From: Oerskovia rustica
GTDB taxonomy: Bacteria > Actinomycetota > Actinomycetes > Actinomycetales > Cellulomonadaceae
Direction: 5' to 3'
DNA: 53,275 bases
Assembly (NCBI RefSeq): GCF_014836555.1
Contig: NZ_JACSQQ010000027.1
Location: 1 to 53,275 of the forward strand
A model generated the notes under the pieces. It saw nothing but the letters and a program-made list of their open reading frames with translations, did not search any database and was not told where the DNA came from. This document shows positions 46,463-53,275 of this stretch, one piece after another (position 1 is the first letter of the stretch; every line of letters starts with the position of its first letter). Both the position numbers and the translations under genes were made by a program.

Positions 46463-46843
46463 ATGACCGCCTGGACCACAGACCAGCTCCGCACGATCAT
46501 CGAACACGAAGACCTCTTCGTCTCCCCGTTCCGCGAAGACGGGGTCACCTACGGCACCCCCACCCAGACCTGGGCCCTGGTCGTGGACGGCAAGGTCTAC
46601 GTCCGCGCAGCCAACGGCAAAGACTCACGCTGGTACCAGGCCGCGATCACTCAGAAGGCCGGGCGCGTGCGCGTGGACGGCGTCGACTACGAGGTCACCT
46701 TCGAAGACGCCGGCAGCGACGACGAGGCCGCGATCGACGCTGCCTACGAGGCCAAGTACGGCAGCGCCGAAGAGAGCTTCGCCGTGCCGATCATGCAGGG
46801 CGAAGGCCCCAAGGGCGCTTCAGTCCGCGTCTCGCCCCGCTGA
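46463..46843 (+). CDS. DUF2255 family protein
   Basis: A 126-residue protein from ATG 46463 (GAGAGAGA upstream), 28 bp after the aldo-keto reductase gene. WALVVDGKVYVRAANGKDSRWYQAAITQKAGRVR is the DUF2255 (split-barrel flavin-like) signature. Such proteins often accompany SDR/AKR genes; a cofactor- or product-binding role is possible but undefined. Confidence 0.85.
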   Translation: MTAWTTDQLRTIIEHEDLFVSPFREDGVTYGTPTQTWALVVDGKVYVRAANGKDSRWYQAAITQKAGRVRVDGVDYEVTFEDAGSDDEAAIDAAYEAKYGSAEESFAVPIMQGEGPKGASVRVSPR

Positions 46844-46960
46844 CCAGCCCGCAGCACCACCACAGCGCTGGCGCTGGGACCACGACACGGAGGCTGTCGG
46901 TCTCAGCAGCCGGGGCACCGCTCGGCGCATCCGAGCACCGTGTGCCGTTCCGAAGCGCGA

Positions 46961-47003
46961 GGAATACTGAAGGTCTCGAATATGGGATCCCGCCAGGTGC
47001 GCG
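46961..47003. repeat. 43-bp imperfect direct repeat, copy B (redox cassette)
   Basis: Core TCGAATATGGGATCCCGCCA; 35 of 43 positions match 41978-42020. Confidence 0.75.
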
Positions 47004-47256
47004 GCCCGACGTCCCGGTCGAGGAAGCCCAGCCGCCGACGCGACCGCCCGTCGACGGGGACTGAGACAGCTCAGGTGTTCAAGGTAGGCAACGAAGCCAA
47101 GTCAGGTGTTCAAAGTCTGGCCTCAACCAAGTCCGCTCCGCCCGCGGCAGCCGCCTCACACGCGCCCAACGCTCCCGGATGCGATGAGGTTCGGTCGCGT
47201 CGCTCAGCCTTGGTCCTCGTGGGTTGCTGGGCGTCGCCAAGCGCTACGATCCCCCT

Positions 47257-47298
47257 GACGACGCCCCGGCTGCTCCCCCTGCCTGCCGGGGCGTCGTC
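47257..47298 (-). terminator. 14-bp stem hairpin after zeta-toxin remnant
   Basis: GACGACGCCCCGGC and its exact complement flank a 14-nt loop, 30 bp beyond the remnant's stop. Confidence 0.65.
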
Positions 47299-47317
47299 GC
47301 GTCCCGGGACGGGCGGG

Positions 47318-47553
47318 GATCGCTCGTCTACTCGCGTTCGGTCTGCGGGCCTCGCGCGCCGCCTCGGTGCGGGGTTGGCCGGGTGCTGGTGCCGAAGCTC
47401 GTGGCGCTGCGGGTGCGCGCGGTGATGAGGCTGTGGTCGACGAGGTCTCCCCCGCGTTGGAAGCGTCCCTTGTCGGTCTCCACGCGCATGGGCGTGTTCT
47501 CGGCCTCTGTCCAGAAGCGGCGGTAGCGGACTACGGCCGGGCACGAGGTGGCG
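47318..47553. repeat. ~235-bp imperfect direct repeat, copy A (zeta 3' end)
   Basis: Begins GATCGCTCGTCTACTCGCG and matches 48056-48287 over its length with scattered substitutions and small indels. It encodes the C-terminal ~75 residues of a zeta toxin. Confidence 0.85.
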
Positions 47554-48041
47554 AGGGCGGCCGCGGACTCCTGGGAGCGGGAGCGCCCGTCGGGGCCGTT
47601 GAAGACGTCGCGGGCGTAGATGCTCGGGACCCAGCGGCCGCCGAGCCCGTCGCCGGTCACGACGGCGCCCTCGTAGGACTGGCGCCAGCGCTGGGCGATG
47701 CGGGCCTGGGAGAGCTCGTAGGGCACCTCGACGTCCACGACCTCGACCTCGTACCCCACGGCCGCCAACTTCTCACCGAGCTCGACCGCGGGTGCCGGCT
47801 TGGACAGCACGGAGTCGATCACAACGTTGGTCCCCTCTCGCAGGGCCTCGTCGCGCAGCACGCGCGCCAGGTGCGAGGACTCCTCGTGCACGAGGGCAGC
47901 GAGGTCGAGGGGGAAGAACGGCTCGCCGGCTTCCTCGCGCTCACGCACGCCGTCGGGCTTGAGGAAGTTCTCATAGCTGCCGTCGGCCAGGGCCTCGCGC
48001 AGCGGCTTCGGGCGAGCCCGCTCGACCCAACCCAAGCGCAC
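47328..48041 (-). pseudogene. Zeta toxin (UDP-GlcNAc kinase) lacking its N-terminal part
   Basis: Up to 237 codons from ATG 48041. NVVIDSVLSKPAPAVELGEKLAAVGYEVEVVDVEVP and ARIAQRWRQSYEGAVVTGDGLGGRWVPS are zeta-toxin C-lobe blocks. The Walker A loop expected ~40 residues before the first block is missing, because upstream sequence abruptly becomes the 3' end of a second zeta copy (from 48056). Without the P-loop it should be inactive. No epsilon antitoxin was found. Overall it looks like a deletion between two tandem paralogues. Confidence 0.75.
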
Positions 48042-48055
48042 ACGGCGCTGCTGAC

Positions 48056-48287
48056 GATCGCTCGTCTACCCGCGTTCGGTCTGGGGCCTCGCGCGGCACC
48101 TCGGTGCGGTACCCGACGGGTGCTGGCGCTGAAGCTCGAGACGCTGCGGGTGGGGGCGGCGATGAGGCAGTGGTCAGCGAGGTCTCCCCCTCGCAGGAAG
48201 CGTCCCTTGTCGGCCACGCGCATGGGCACGTTTCTCGGCCTCGGTACAGAAGTGGCGGTAGCGAACCACGGCCGGGCACGAGGCAGC
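48056..48287 (-). pseudogene. Second zeta-toxin remnant (C-terminal end only)
   Basis: The translated minus strand reads MRVADKGRFLRGGDL then PHRGAARGPRP, parallel to MRVETDKGRFQRGGDL and PHRGGARGPQ of the first copy. Only the last ~75 codons remain, with a frame disruption near 48229, and they are cut on the right by the end of the integrase gene (48290). Confidence 0.7.
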
Positions 48288-48289
48288 GG

Positions 48290-49543
48290 TCAGGCATCAT
48301 CTTTCGGTGGATCAGCCTGTTCGACGATGTCCTGCAGTACGCCGAGAACGTCCGGGGCGGTGTGCACGCCTTCGATGTAGTAATTCGCTGTAACAGCTTC
48401 GGTGTTCCCCAGGACAGCGGCGGCGGTGGCGACCTCGTACCCACCCGCCCGGAGGGCGGTGGCGACGGTGGCTCGCAGCGTGTGCGGGTGCAGTGACCTC
48501 GGGTCGATCCCAGCTGCTTCGAGCGCTTGCTTCAGGGAGCGTCGTGCGTTCTGAGTCTGCCAGTGGGTACCGACTCTGGTCCTGAACACTGGGTCATCCG
48601 GGTCGGCGTTGTCGGGCCGCAGAAGCCGTAGCGATTCGACGGTGAACGGCGGAACGGTGATGCTGCGCATTCCGCGCTCGGACTTCGTGACCTCCTGGCG
48701 AACCGACTGGTAGCCAACCTGTACCATGGTCGCCACCACCGTCACTGTCGACCGCTCCCCCGGCCCTGTCGCAAGGTGCACGTTCCCCCACCGCAATGCG
48801 AGTGCCTCCCCGATTCGCATCCCGGATCCAAGGAGCAGATCGACCAGCACGGCCAGATTGAGGGACGGGGCGGGCCCGAGACGCCTCGCCGAGTCAGCAC
48901 GCCATCGGCGCGCGGCGTCCCGGAGAGCGTGGATCTCGTCCGTGGACAACGCCCTGGGCTGGCTCCTTCTCTTGGGTGGGACAGTGGTTCGCTCGGCAAC
49001 GTTCACACCCTCGATCGCACCCATGCGGATCGCGTAGTCCAGGATCCGCTTGACGAGGGACCTGCACTTGCGGCGCTTGTCATTCAGGGAATGTTCCGCA
49101 CCGTCGGCACCACGGATGGACGCCAACCACTGTTCCAGCAGCGGAGTGGTCAGGTCACGCAACCTGAGTTGCCCGATGACGGGCACCACGTCGACACGCA
49201 GCAGCCGTAGGTCCTGCTCCACTGTCTGAACCCGCACCCGTCCACCAGGGGCGTGAGCCTCCTCCATGCGCAAGGTGACCCACAGGCGGGCCACCGTCTC
49301 GAACAATGTGTTCGCAGTCAGGTCTGTGACGCTGTCCGCGCGTCCGCTGTTGGAGTAGAACTTCCTCGCCCACGCGGTGATCGCGGTGGCCGGCGAGTCT
49401 TCGGTTACCTGGATGCGACGCACTATCCCGTCGCCATCGCTTCCACGGGCATCGACCCTCCAGCGCCCGTTCGCGGTCTTCTTCGGGACCAGGGCGCCGT
49501 GCGTGCCGGGTAAACGCTGAGGTCTTCCACCATTGTGCATCAT
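48290..49543 (-). CDS. int: Tyrosine integrase
   Basis: A 417-residue protein from ATG 49543, chosen because this ATG overlaps the stop of the excisionase-like gene (ATGA). A SAM-like N-terminal domain (TLFETVARLWVTLRM to VKRILDYAIRMGAI) is followed by the catalytic domain: Arg in GSGMRIGEALALRWG, H-x2-R in HPHTLRATVAT, and nucleophile Tyr in LGNTEAVTANYYIEG. It would integrate the element into the adjacent tRNA-Pro gene. Catalytic residues are intact, so it may be active. Confidence 0.93.
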   Translation of the reverse strand: MMHNGGRPQRLPGTHGALVPKKTANGRWRVDARGSDGDGIVRRIQVTEDSPATAITAWARKFYSNSGRADSVTDLTANTLFETVARLWVTLRMEEAHAPGGRVRVQTVEQDLRLLRVDVVPVIGQLRLRDLTTPLLEQWLASIRGADGAEHSLNDKRRKCRSLVKRILDYAIRMGAIEGVNVAERTTVPPKRRSQPRALSTDEIHALRDAARRWRADSARRLGPAPSLNLAVLVDLLLGSGMRIGEALALRWGNVHLATGPGERSTVTVVATMVQVGYQSVRQEVTKSERGMRSITVPPFTVESLRLLRPDNADPDDPVFRTRVGTHWQTQNARRSLKQALEAAGIDPRSLHPHTLRATVATALRAGGYEVATAAAVLGNTEAVTANYYIEGVHTAPDVLGVLQDIVEQADPPKDDA

Positions 49544-49782
49544 GACGACCGCCGGATCAGGTCCAGCGGTCGATCGCCGCCAGACATCGAAACGAATGTG
49601 GGCTCCATCGTGGCCGAGTACGACCATGTCTGGCCGTCGTCCTGCCGGTACCGCAACCTACTCCCGACACGTGGAGCACGCGGACTCGCCCTGGATGCGT
49701 GGAAGGGGTGGCTGGCACGGCGGGCCGAGCCCTGGTGGGCGGCGAGGTCGCTCACGGTCAACAGACGGTTGCTACGGGCCAT
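49540..49782 (-). CDS. Excisionase-like small DNA-binding protein (Xis/AlpA type)
   Basis: An 80-residue protein from ATG 49782, coupled to int by a 4-base overlap. LLTVSDLAAHQGSARRASH (7-25) followed by SPRAPRVGSRLRYRQDDGQTW (33-53) follows the MerR-like winged-helix pattern of actinobacterial excisionases (LTVxDLAAxLGV..., then P.A.RVG..LRYR..DV..W). The turn residues and linker are less regular than usual, so it may be somewhat decayed. The position next to int and tRNA strongly supports Xis. Confidence 0.7.
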   Translation of the reverse strand: MARSNRLLTVSDLAAHQGSARRASHPFHASRASPRAPRVGSRLRYRQDDGQTWSYSATMEPTFVSMSGGDRPLDLIRRSS

Positions 49783-49976
49783 GCCGTCTCTATGCGGCGG
49801 CCCGATGGCTCCCATCACCGCGTGTCGCCACGAGCGAGCGCAGGGACCGTCGGCCTCGCACTGGATGCCGCACCGTGCGGAGAGCCGCACGTCCAAGTTT
49901 GTGGAGACGTCGCCGCCGTCCTAGCACTGCTATGACGTGACGCCATGTGCCATTTGTGGAAGCTTCCAACGACGAA

Positions 49977-50018
49977 GCCCAGGTCGGGAGGTGAAAAACA
50001 CCTCCTGACCTGGGCTTT
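49977..50018. terminator. Bidirectional terminator next to tRNA-Pro
   Basis: 17-bp arms (49977-49993/49999-50015, one G-T pair) with an AAAAA/TTTTT loop and TTTT on the plus side. It ends the tRNA-Pro transcript. The 190 bp between it and the excisionase start contain no visible gene. Confidence 0.8.
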
Positions 50019-50095
<77 letters not shown>

Positions 50096-50430
50096 TGAGC
50101 CCCGGAGGGCTTCACCAGCCCTTCAGGGCCGAGAGAAACAATACCCCACTTTGGGCGTGCTCCGTGCATCGTCGCTGGTGAGTGGCACGGGTCACGCGCG
50201 TCCGGGGAGTCCTCGGCTGCGTCACAGGCCATGTCGAGGCCATGCCCAGCGCGCCACCAGTGCCCCACCAGGACGCCGTCAGCCCCCACCCGGTCCCAGC
50301 ACTCCCCCAGCGCGCCCCACAAACGCCCAGGAGGGCCGCACGCGCCTTCCGGCACGCACGGCCCTCCCGTGGGGTCTCTCGACGCCTCACACGCCCCGCT
50401 GGAGCCCCACGGGCCCCGGCAGGAGGTGCG
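50096..50430 (-). other. Gap with tRNA promoter and der terminator
   Basis: No gene. A TATTGT -10 for tRNA-Pro lies at 50143-50138, about 43 bp before the tRNA, with only a weak -35. Hairpin GGAGGGCCG/complement (50330-50338/50359-50367) is the likely der terminator. Confidence 0.55.
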
Positions 50431-52017
50431 TCAGCGCTTGCGCTTCTCGCGCACGCGCACCGAGATCTCGATGGGCGTGCCCTCGAAGCCGAAGGTCTCG
50501 CGCAGGCGACGCTCGATGAAGCGGCGGTAGCCGGCCTCGAGGAAGCCGGTCGCGAAGATCACGAAGCGCGGCGGGCGCGTGGACGCCTGGGTCGCGAACA
50601 GGATGCGGGGCTGCTTGCCGCCGCGCAGCGGGTGCGGGTGGGCCGCGACGAGCTCGCCCAGGAACGCGTTGAGGCGCCCGGTGGGGATGCGCTTGTCCCA
50701 GGACTCGAGCGAGCGCTCGAGCGCGGGCACGAGGCGGTCGGTGTGCCAGCCGGTGCGGGCCGAGACGTTGACGCGCGGTGCCCACTGGATCTGGACGAGG
50801 TCCTTCTCGATCTCGCGCTCCAGGAAGGGGCGACGGTCCTCGTCCATGAGGTCCCACTTGTTGTAGGCGATGACGAGGGCGCGCCCGGCGTCGACGACCT
50901 GGGAGATGACGCGCGTGTCCTGCTCGGTGAGCGGGACGGACGCGTCGACGAGCACGACGGCGACCTCGGCCTTCTCGATCGCGGCCTGGGTGCGCAGCGA
51001 GGCGTAGAAGTCGGCGCCCTTGGTCTGGTGCACGCGGCGGCGGATGCCGGCGGTGTCGACGAACCACCACGGGATGCCCTTGAGGAGCACGAGCTCGTCG
51101 ACGGGGTCGCGCGTGGTGCCGGCGACGGAGTCGACGACGACGCGGTCGGCGCCAGCGACCTTGTTCAGGAGCGAGGACTTGCCGACGTTGGGGCGGCCGA
51201 CGAGCGCGACGCGGCGGGGGCCGGACGGCAGGACGACGGCGTGCTCGGAGACGAGCGGCAGCGCCTCCATGGCGGCGTCGAGCAGGTCACCCGTGCCGCG
51301 GCCGTGCAGGGCGGAGACGGGGTGCGGCTCGCCGAGACCCAGGCTCCAGAGCTCGGTCGCGTCGGCCTCGCCGCGTGCGCCGTCGACCTTGTTGGCGCAC
51401 AGCACGACGGGCTTGCCGGACTTGCGGAGCAGCTTCACGACGCGCTCGTCGGTGGCCGTGGGGCCCACCGTCGCGTCGACGACGAACACGACGGCGTCCG
51501 AGAGCGCGATGGCGACCTCGGCCTGCTCGGCGACGCGCGCCTCGATGCCGGCGACGTCGACCTCCCAGCCGCCCGTGTCGACGAGCGTGAACTGGCGTCC
51601 GGCCCACTCGGCCGGGTAGGAGACGCGGTCGCGCGTGACGCCGGGCTTGTCCTCGGTCACGGCCTCGCGGCGGCCGAGGATGCGGTTGACGAGCGTCGAC
51701 TTGCCCACGTTGGGGCGGCCGACGATCGCGAGGACCGGCAGCGGCGCCTCGGGCTCGAGGTTCCCGTCCTCGTCGTACTCGCCGGACAGGAGCGCCATGT
51801 CCTCGTCGGCGAGCTCGTAGTCCTCGAGGCCGGCGCGCAGGGCGCGCTCGCGGCTCTCGTCGTCCTGCTCGTCACCTTCGGCGGCGAGCAGTGGTTCGGT
51901 GGTGTCCTCGGGCTGCCCGACGACGTCGCTCGCCTGGTCGATCGTCTCACCGGGGGTCTGCGACACCTCGTCGAGGGATGCCTGGGCATCGGGCTGTGCG
52001 TGGTCGGGTGTGGTCAT
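50431..52017 (-). CDS. der: Ribosome-associated GTPase Der (EngA)
   Basis: A 528-residue protein from ATG 52017 (GGGAGA 9-10 bases upstream; ATG 52026 overlaps that site). After an acidic, poorly conserved ~95-residue extension typical of actinobacteria come two GTPase domains: GRPNVGKST near 105 with DTGGW, and GRPNVGKSS near 272 with DTAGI and NKWD. A KH-like C-terminal domain follows ([23 protein letters not shown]). It is needed for 50S ribosome assembly. It lies in the conserved cmk-plsC-der order. Confidence 0.97.
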   Translation of the reverse strand: MTTPDHAQPDAQASLDEVSQTPGETIDQASDVVGQPEDTTEPLLAAEGDEQDDESRERALRAGLEDYELADEDMALLSGEYDEDGNLEPEAPLPVLAIVGRPNVGKSTLVNRILGRREAVTEDKPGVTRDRVSYPAEWAGRQFTLVDTGGWEVDVAGIEARVAEQAEVAIALSDAVVFVVDATVGPTATDERVVKLLRKSGKPVVLCANKVDGARGEADATELWSLGLGEPHPVSALHGRGTGDLLDAAMEALPLVSEHAVVLPSGPRRVALVGRPNVGKSSLLNKVAGADRVVVDSVAGTTRDPVDELVLLKGIPWWFVDTAGIRRRVHQTKGADFYASLRTQAAIEKAEVAVVLVDASVPLTEQDTRVISQVVDAGRALVIAYNKWDLMDEDRRPFLEREIEKDLVQIQWAPRVNVSARTGWHTDRLVPALERSLESWDKRIPTGRLNAFLGELVAAHPHPLRGGKQPRILFATQASTRPPRFVIFATGFLEAGYRRFIERRLRETFGFEGTPIEISVRVREKRKR

Positions 52018-52090
52018 GGCGACCATTCTCCCAGCAACCGGGCAGTTCTCCGAACGAGGACCGTGCGCGACACGCCCGGAGTGCACGACG

Positions 52091-52792
52091 TCACTGCGCG
52101 GGGCGTCCTCCGGGGACGAGGCGCTCGGGTCCGTCGACCGGCAGCGCGATGCCCGAGCGGTCCACGGCGCCGGTCACGAGCGTCGCGAGCGCGGCCCGGA
52201 TCTGCTCGTTCGCGGCGTCGAGGGCGGCCTTGCCGCGCACGCCGTCGGCCGTCGAGACGACGACCGGCGTGCCGAACTCGACGTACAGGCGGCGACGGAA
52301 CCCGGGGACGCGGTTGACGCCGTCGCCGGTGCGGCGCGTGCCGAGCACCGCGACGGGGACCACGGGCGCGTGGCCGTTGAGCGCGAGCCAGGCCACGCCG
52401 GCGCGCGCGGACGTGGCGTCGCCGCGCCCGCGGTTGCCCTCGGGGAACACGCCCACTCCTCCGTCGCGCCGCAGGACCGCGAGCGCCGTCACGAGGGCCG
52501 ATCGTCCGCCGCGGCGGTCGACGGGGATCTGCCCGGCCGCGTGCAGGATCCATCCGATCGGCCCGACGAACATCTCCTCCTTGACGAGGACGTGCAGGGG
52601 CCGGGGGGCGACGCCCAGCACGAGGGGTCCGTCGACGAGGCCCGTGTGGTTGGCGGCGAGCAGGACGGGTCCGGTGGCGGGGACGTGCTCGGCCCCGACC
52701 ACGTGGGTGTCCCAGATCACGCGCGCGAGGAAGCGCCCCACCCACCGGGACCAGGCGGGCCCGGTGGGAGAGGGGACGTGCGGGGTGCTCAC
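52091..52792 (-). CDS. 1-acylglycerol-3-phosphate acyltransferase family (PlsC-like)
   Basis: A 233-residue protein from GTG 52792, overlapping the cmk stop by 4 bases. Catalytic NHTGLVD (H-x4-D) near residue 48, FPEGNRGRG near 115 and the [11 protein letters not shown] region are diagnostic. It transfers acyl chains to lysophosphatidic acid or a related acceptor at the membrane. In actinobacteria this gene commonly sits between cmk and der. Confidence 0.93.
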   Translation of the reverse strand: MSTPHVPSPTGPAWSRWVGRFLARVIWDTHVVGAEHVPATGPVLLAANHTGLVDGPLVLGVAPRPLHVLVKEEMFVGPIGWILHAAGQIPVDRRGGRSALVTALAVLRRDGGVGVFPEGNRGRGDATSARAGVAWLALNGHAPVVPVAVLGTRRTGDGVNRVPGFRRRLYVEFGTPVVVSTADGVRGKAALDAANEQIRAALATLVTGAVDRSGIALPVDGPERLVPGGRPAQ

Positions 52793-53275
52793 CGAGCGGT
52801 CCCCTCGCCCCCCGCGGCGGTGGTGGCCGTGGCGTGCTCGACGACGTCGCGCACGGCCTGAACGGTCTGCTCGAAGTCGAGGTCGGACGAGTCGACCGTC
52901 ACGACGCCGTCGGCCGCGACGTGGAACTGCGAGACGGTCGAGTCGTCGCGGTCGCGGCGCAGCACCTGGTCCTTGGTGGCCTCGACCGCGGCCGCGTCGG
53001 CGGCGCCGTGCACCTCGAGCGAGCGGCGGGCCAGGCGCGCCTCCTCGCTCGCGGTGAGCAGAATGCGCACGTCGGCGTCGGGCGCGACGACGGTCGTGAT
53101 GTCGCGCCCCTCGGCGACGATGCCGCGCCCCCCGGAGAAGCTCGTGTCGGCGCTCTCCGAGGGCGTCGACGACGTCGACGCCGGGGACGACTCTGCCGCG
53201 ATGATGACGCGCTGCAGGCGGCGCAGCTCGGCGCGGACCGCGAGGTTCGTGGCCACGGCGCTCACGGCCGTGGAG
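52789..53275 (-). CDS. cmk: Cytidylate kinase, C-terminal part (start beyond right edge)
   Basis: 162 codons of an open frame reaching the right edge. GRGIVAEGRDITTVVAPDADVRILLTASEEARLARR and QVLRRDRDDSTVS are CMP-kinase LID/core blocks; the P-loop lies outside the window. It phosphorylates CMP/dCMP. The segment AAESSPASTSSTPSESADTSF is a Ser-rich low-complexity insert just before the GRGIVAEGRD block. Confidence 0.93.
   Translation of the reverse strand, partial: STAVSAVATNLAVRAELRRLQRVIIAAESSPASTSSTPSESADTSFSGGRGIVAEGRDITTVVAPDADVRILLTASEEARLARRSLEVHGAADAAAVEATKDQVLRRDRDDSTVSQFHVAADGVVTVDSSDLDFEQTVQAVRDVVEHATATTAAGGEGTAR

Larger units (their letters stand above)
46844..47327. other. 484-bp gene-free junction with repeat copy and hairpin
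   Basis: No gene was accepted. It holds the second 43-bp repeat (46961-47003), two copies of TCAGGTGTTCAA (47071-47082 and 47102-47113, 31 bp apart) and a strong hairpin (47257-47298). It looks like a recombination joint between the redox cassette and the toxin remnants. Confidence 0.6.

Noticed and set aside
47110-47544. Short frame downstream of the zeta remnant
   Set aside because: It is the zeta 3' end read in another frame plus hairpin sequence; no conserved features.

Overview
High-GC actinobacterial DNA, most likely from Micrococcales near Cellulosimicrobium, Cellulomonas or Isoptericola. This placement is inferred from GC content, the cmk-plsC-der gene order at the right edge, ANTAR regulators, thioredoxin/mycothiol-type ArsC proteins and a HelR-type RNA polymerase protection protein. 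No rRNA or CRISPR array was seen.

Left part (1-34.5 kb), mostly chromosomal backbone with accessory resistance genes. Two ANTAR antiterminator-type regulators converge at the left edge. They are followed by a metal-sensing ArsR coupled to a truncated MFS gene, an HNH endonuclease, and a structured minus-strand RNA region ending in a tRNA-like fold (2995-3304). Next come transporters (GAP family, SulP, MgtE), a CAP/peptidoglycan-binding surface protein, HrpB helicase, a YidC paralogue, a ketoacyl-ACP synthase and a three-gene kynurenine operon whose middle gene is an amidohydrolase instead of a classical formamidase. A drug-resistance stretch follows: MMPL exporter, UvrA-like ABC ATPase, then HelR preceded by an exact match to the rifamycin-associated element (RAE). 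After Dps comes a divergent regulator/phosphotransferase module. It holds two coupled DNA-binding genes facing a short Rph/PPDK-like enzyme coupled to a histidine phosphatase, with two tandem CAAC-N6-GTTG operators between them. A LuxR/histidine kinase pair faces an alpha/beta hydrolase across a perfect 22-bp palindrome.

Arsenic block (34.5-39.6 kb): ACR3-type efflux, an ArsR-ArsC fusion, a second ArsC, an ArsN-like acetyltransferase, a flavin monooxygenase and a second ArsR. A CGATAC(A/G)T half-site lies upstream of both outward-facing promoters.

Mobile/accessory block (40.2-50.0 kb), with many repeats. A serine recombinase and an unknown gene are bracketed by 30-bp imperfect repeats. A redox cassette (old yellow enzyme, XRE regulator, SDR, aldo-keto reductase, DUF2255) is bracketed by 43-bp imperfect repeats. 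Two eroded zeta-toxin copies follow, then a tyrosine integrase translationally coupled to a small excisionase-like gene. This abuts the 3' side of tRNA-Pro(GGG), the probable attB. The left end of the integrated element could not be located.

Right edge: housekeeping der, a plsC-like acyltransferase and the C-terminal part of cmk.
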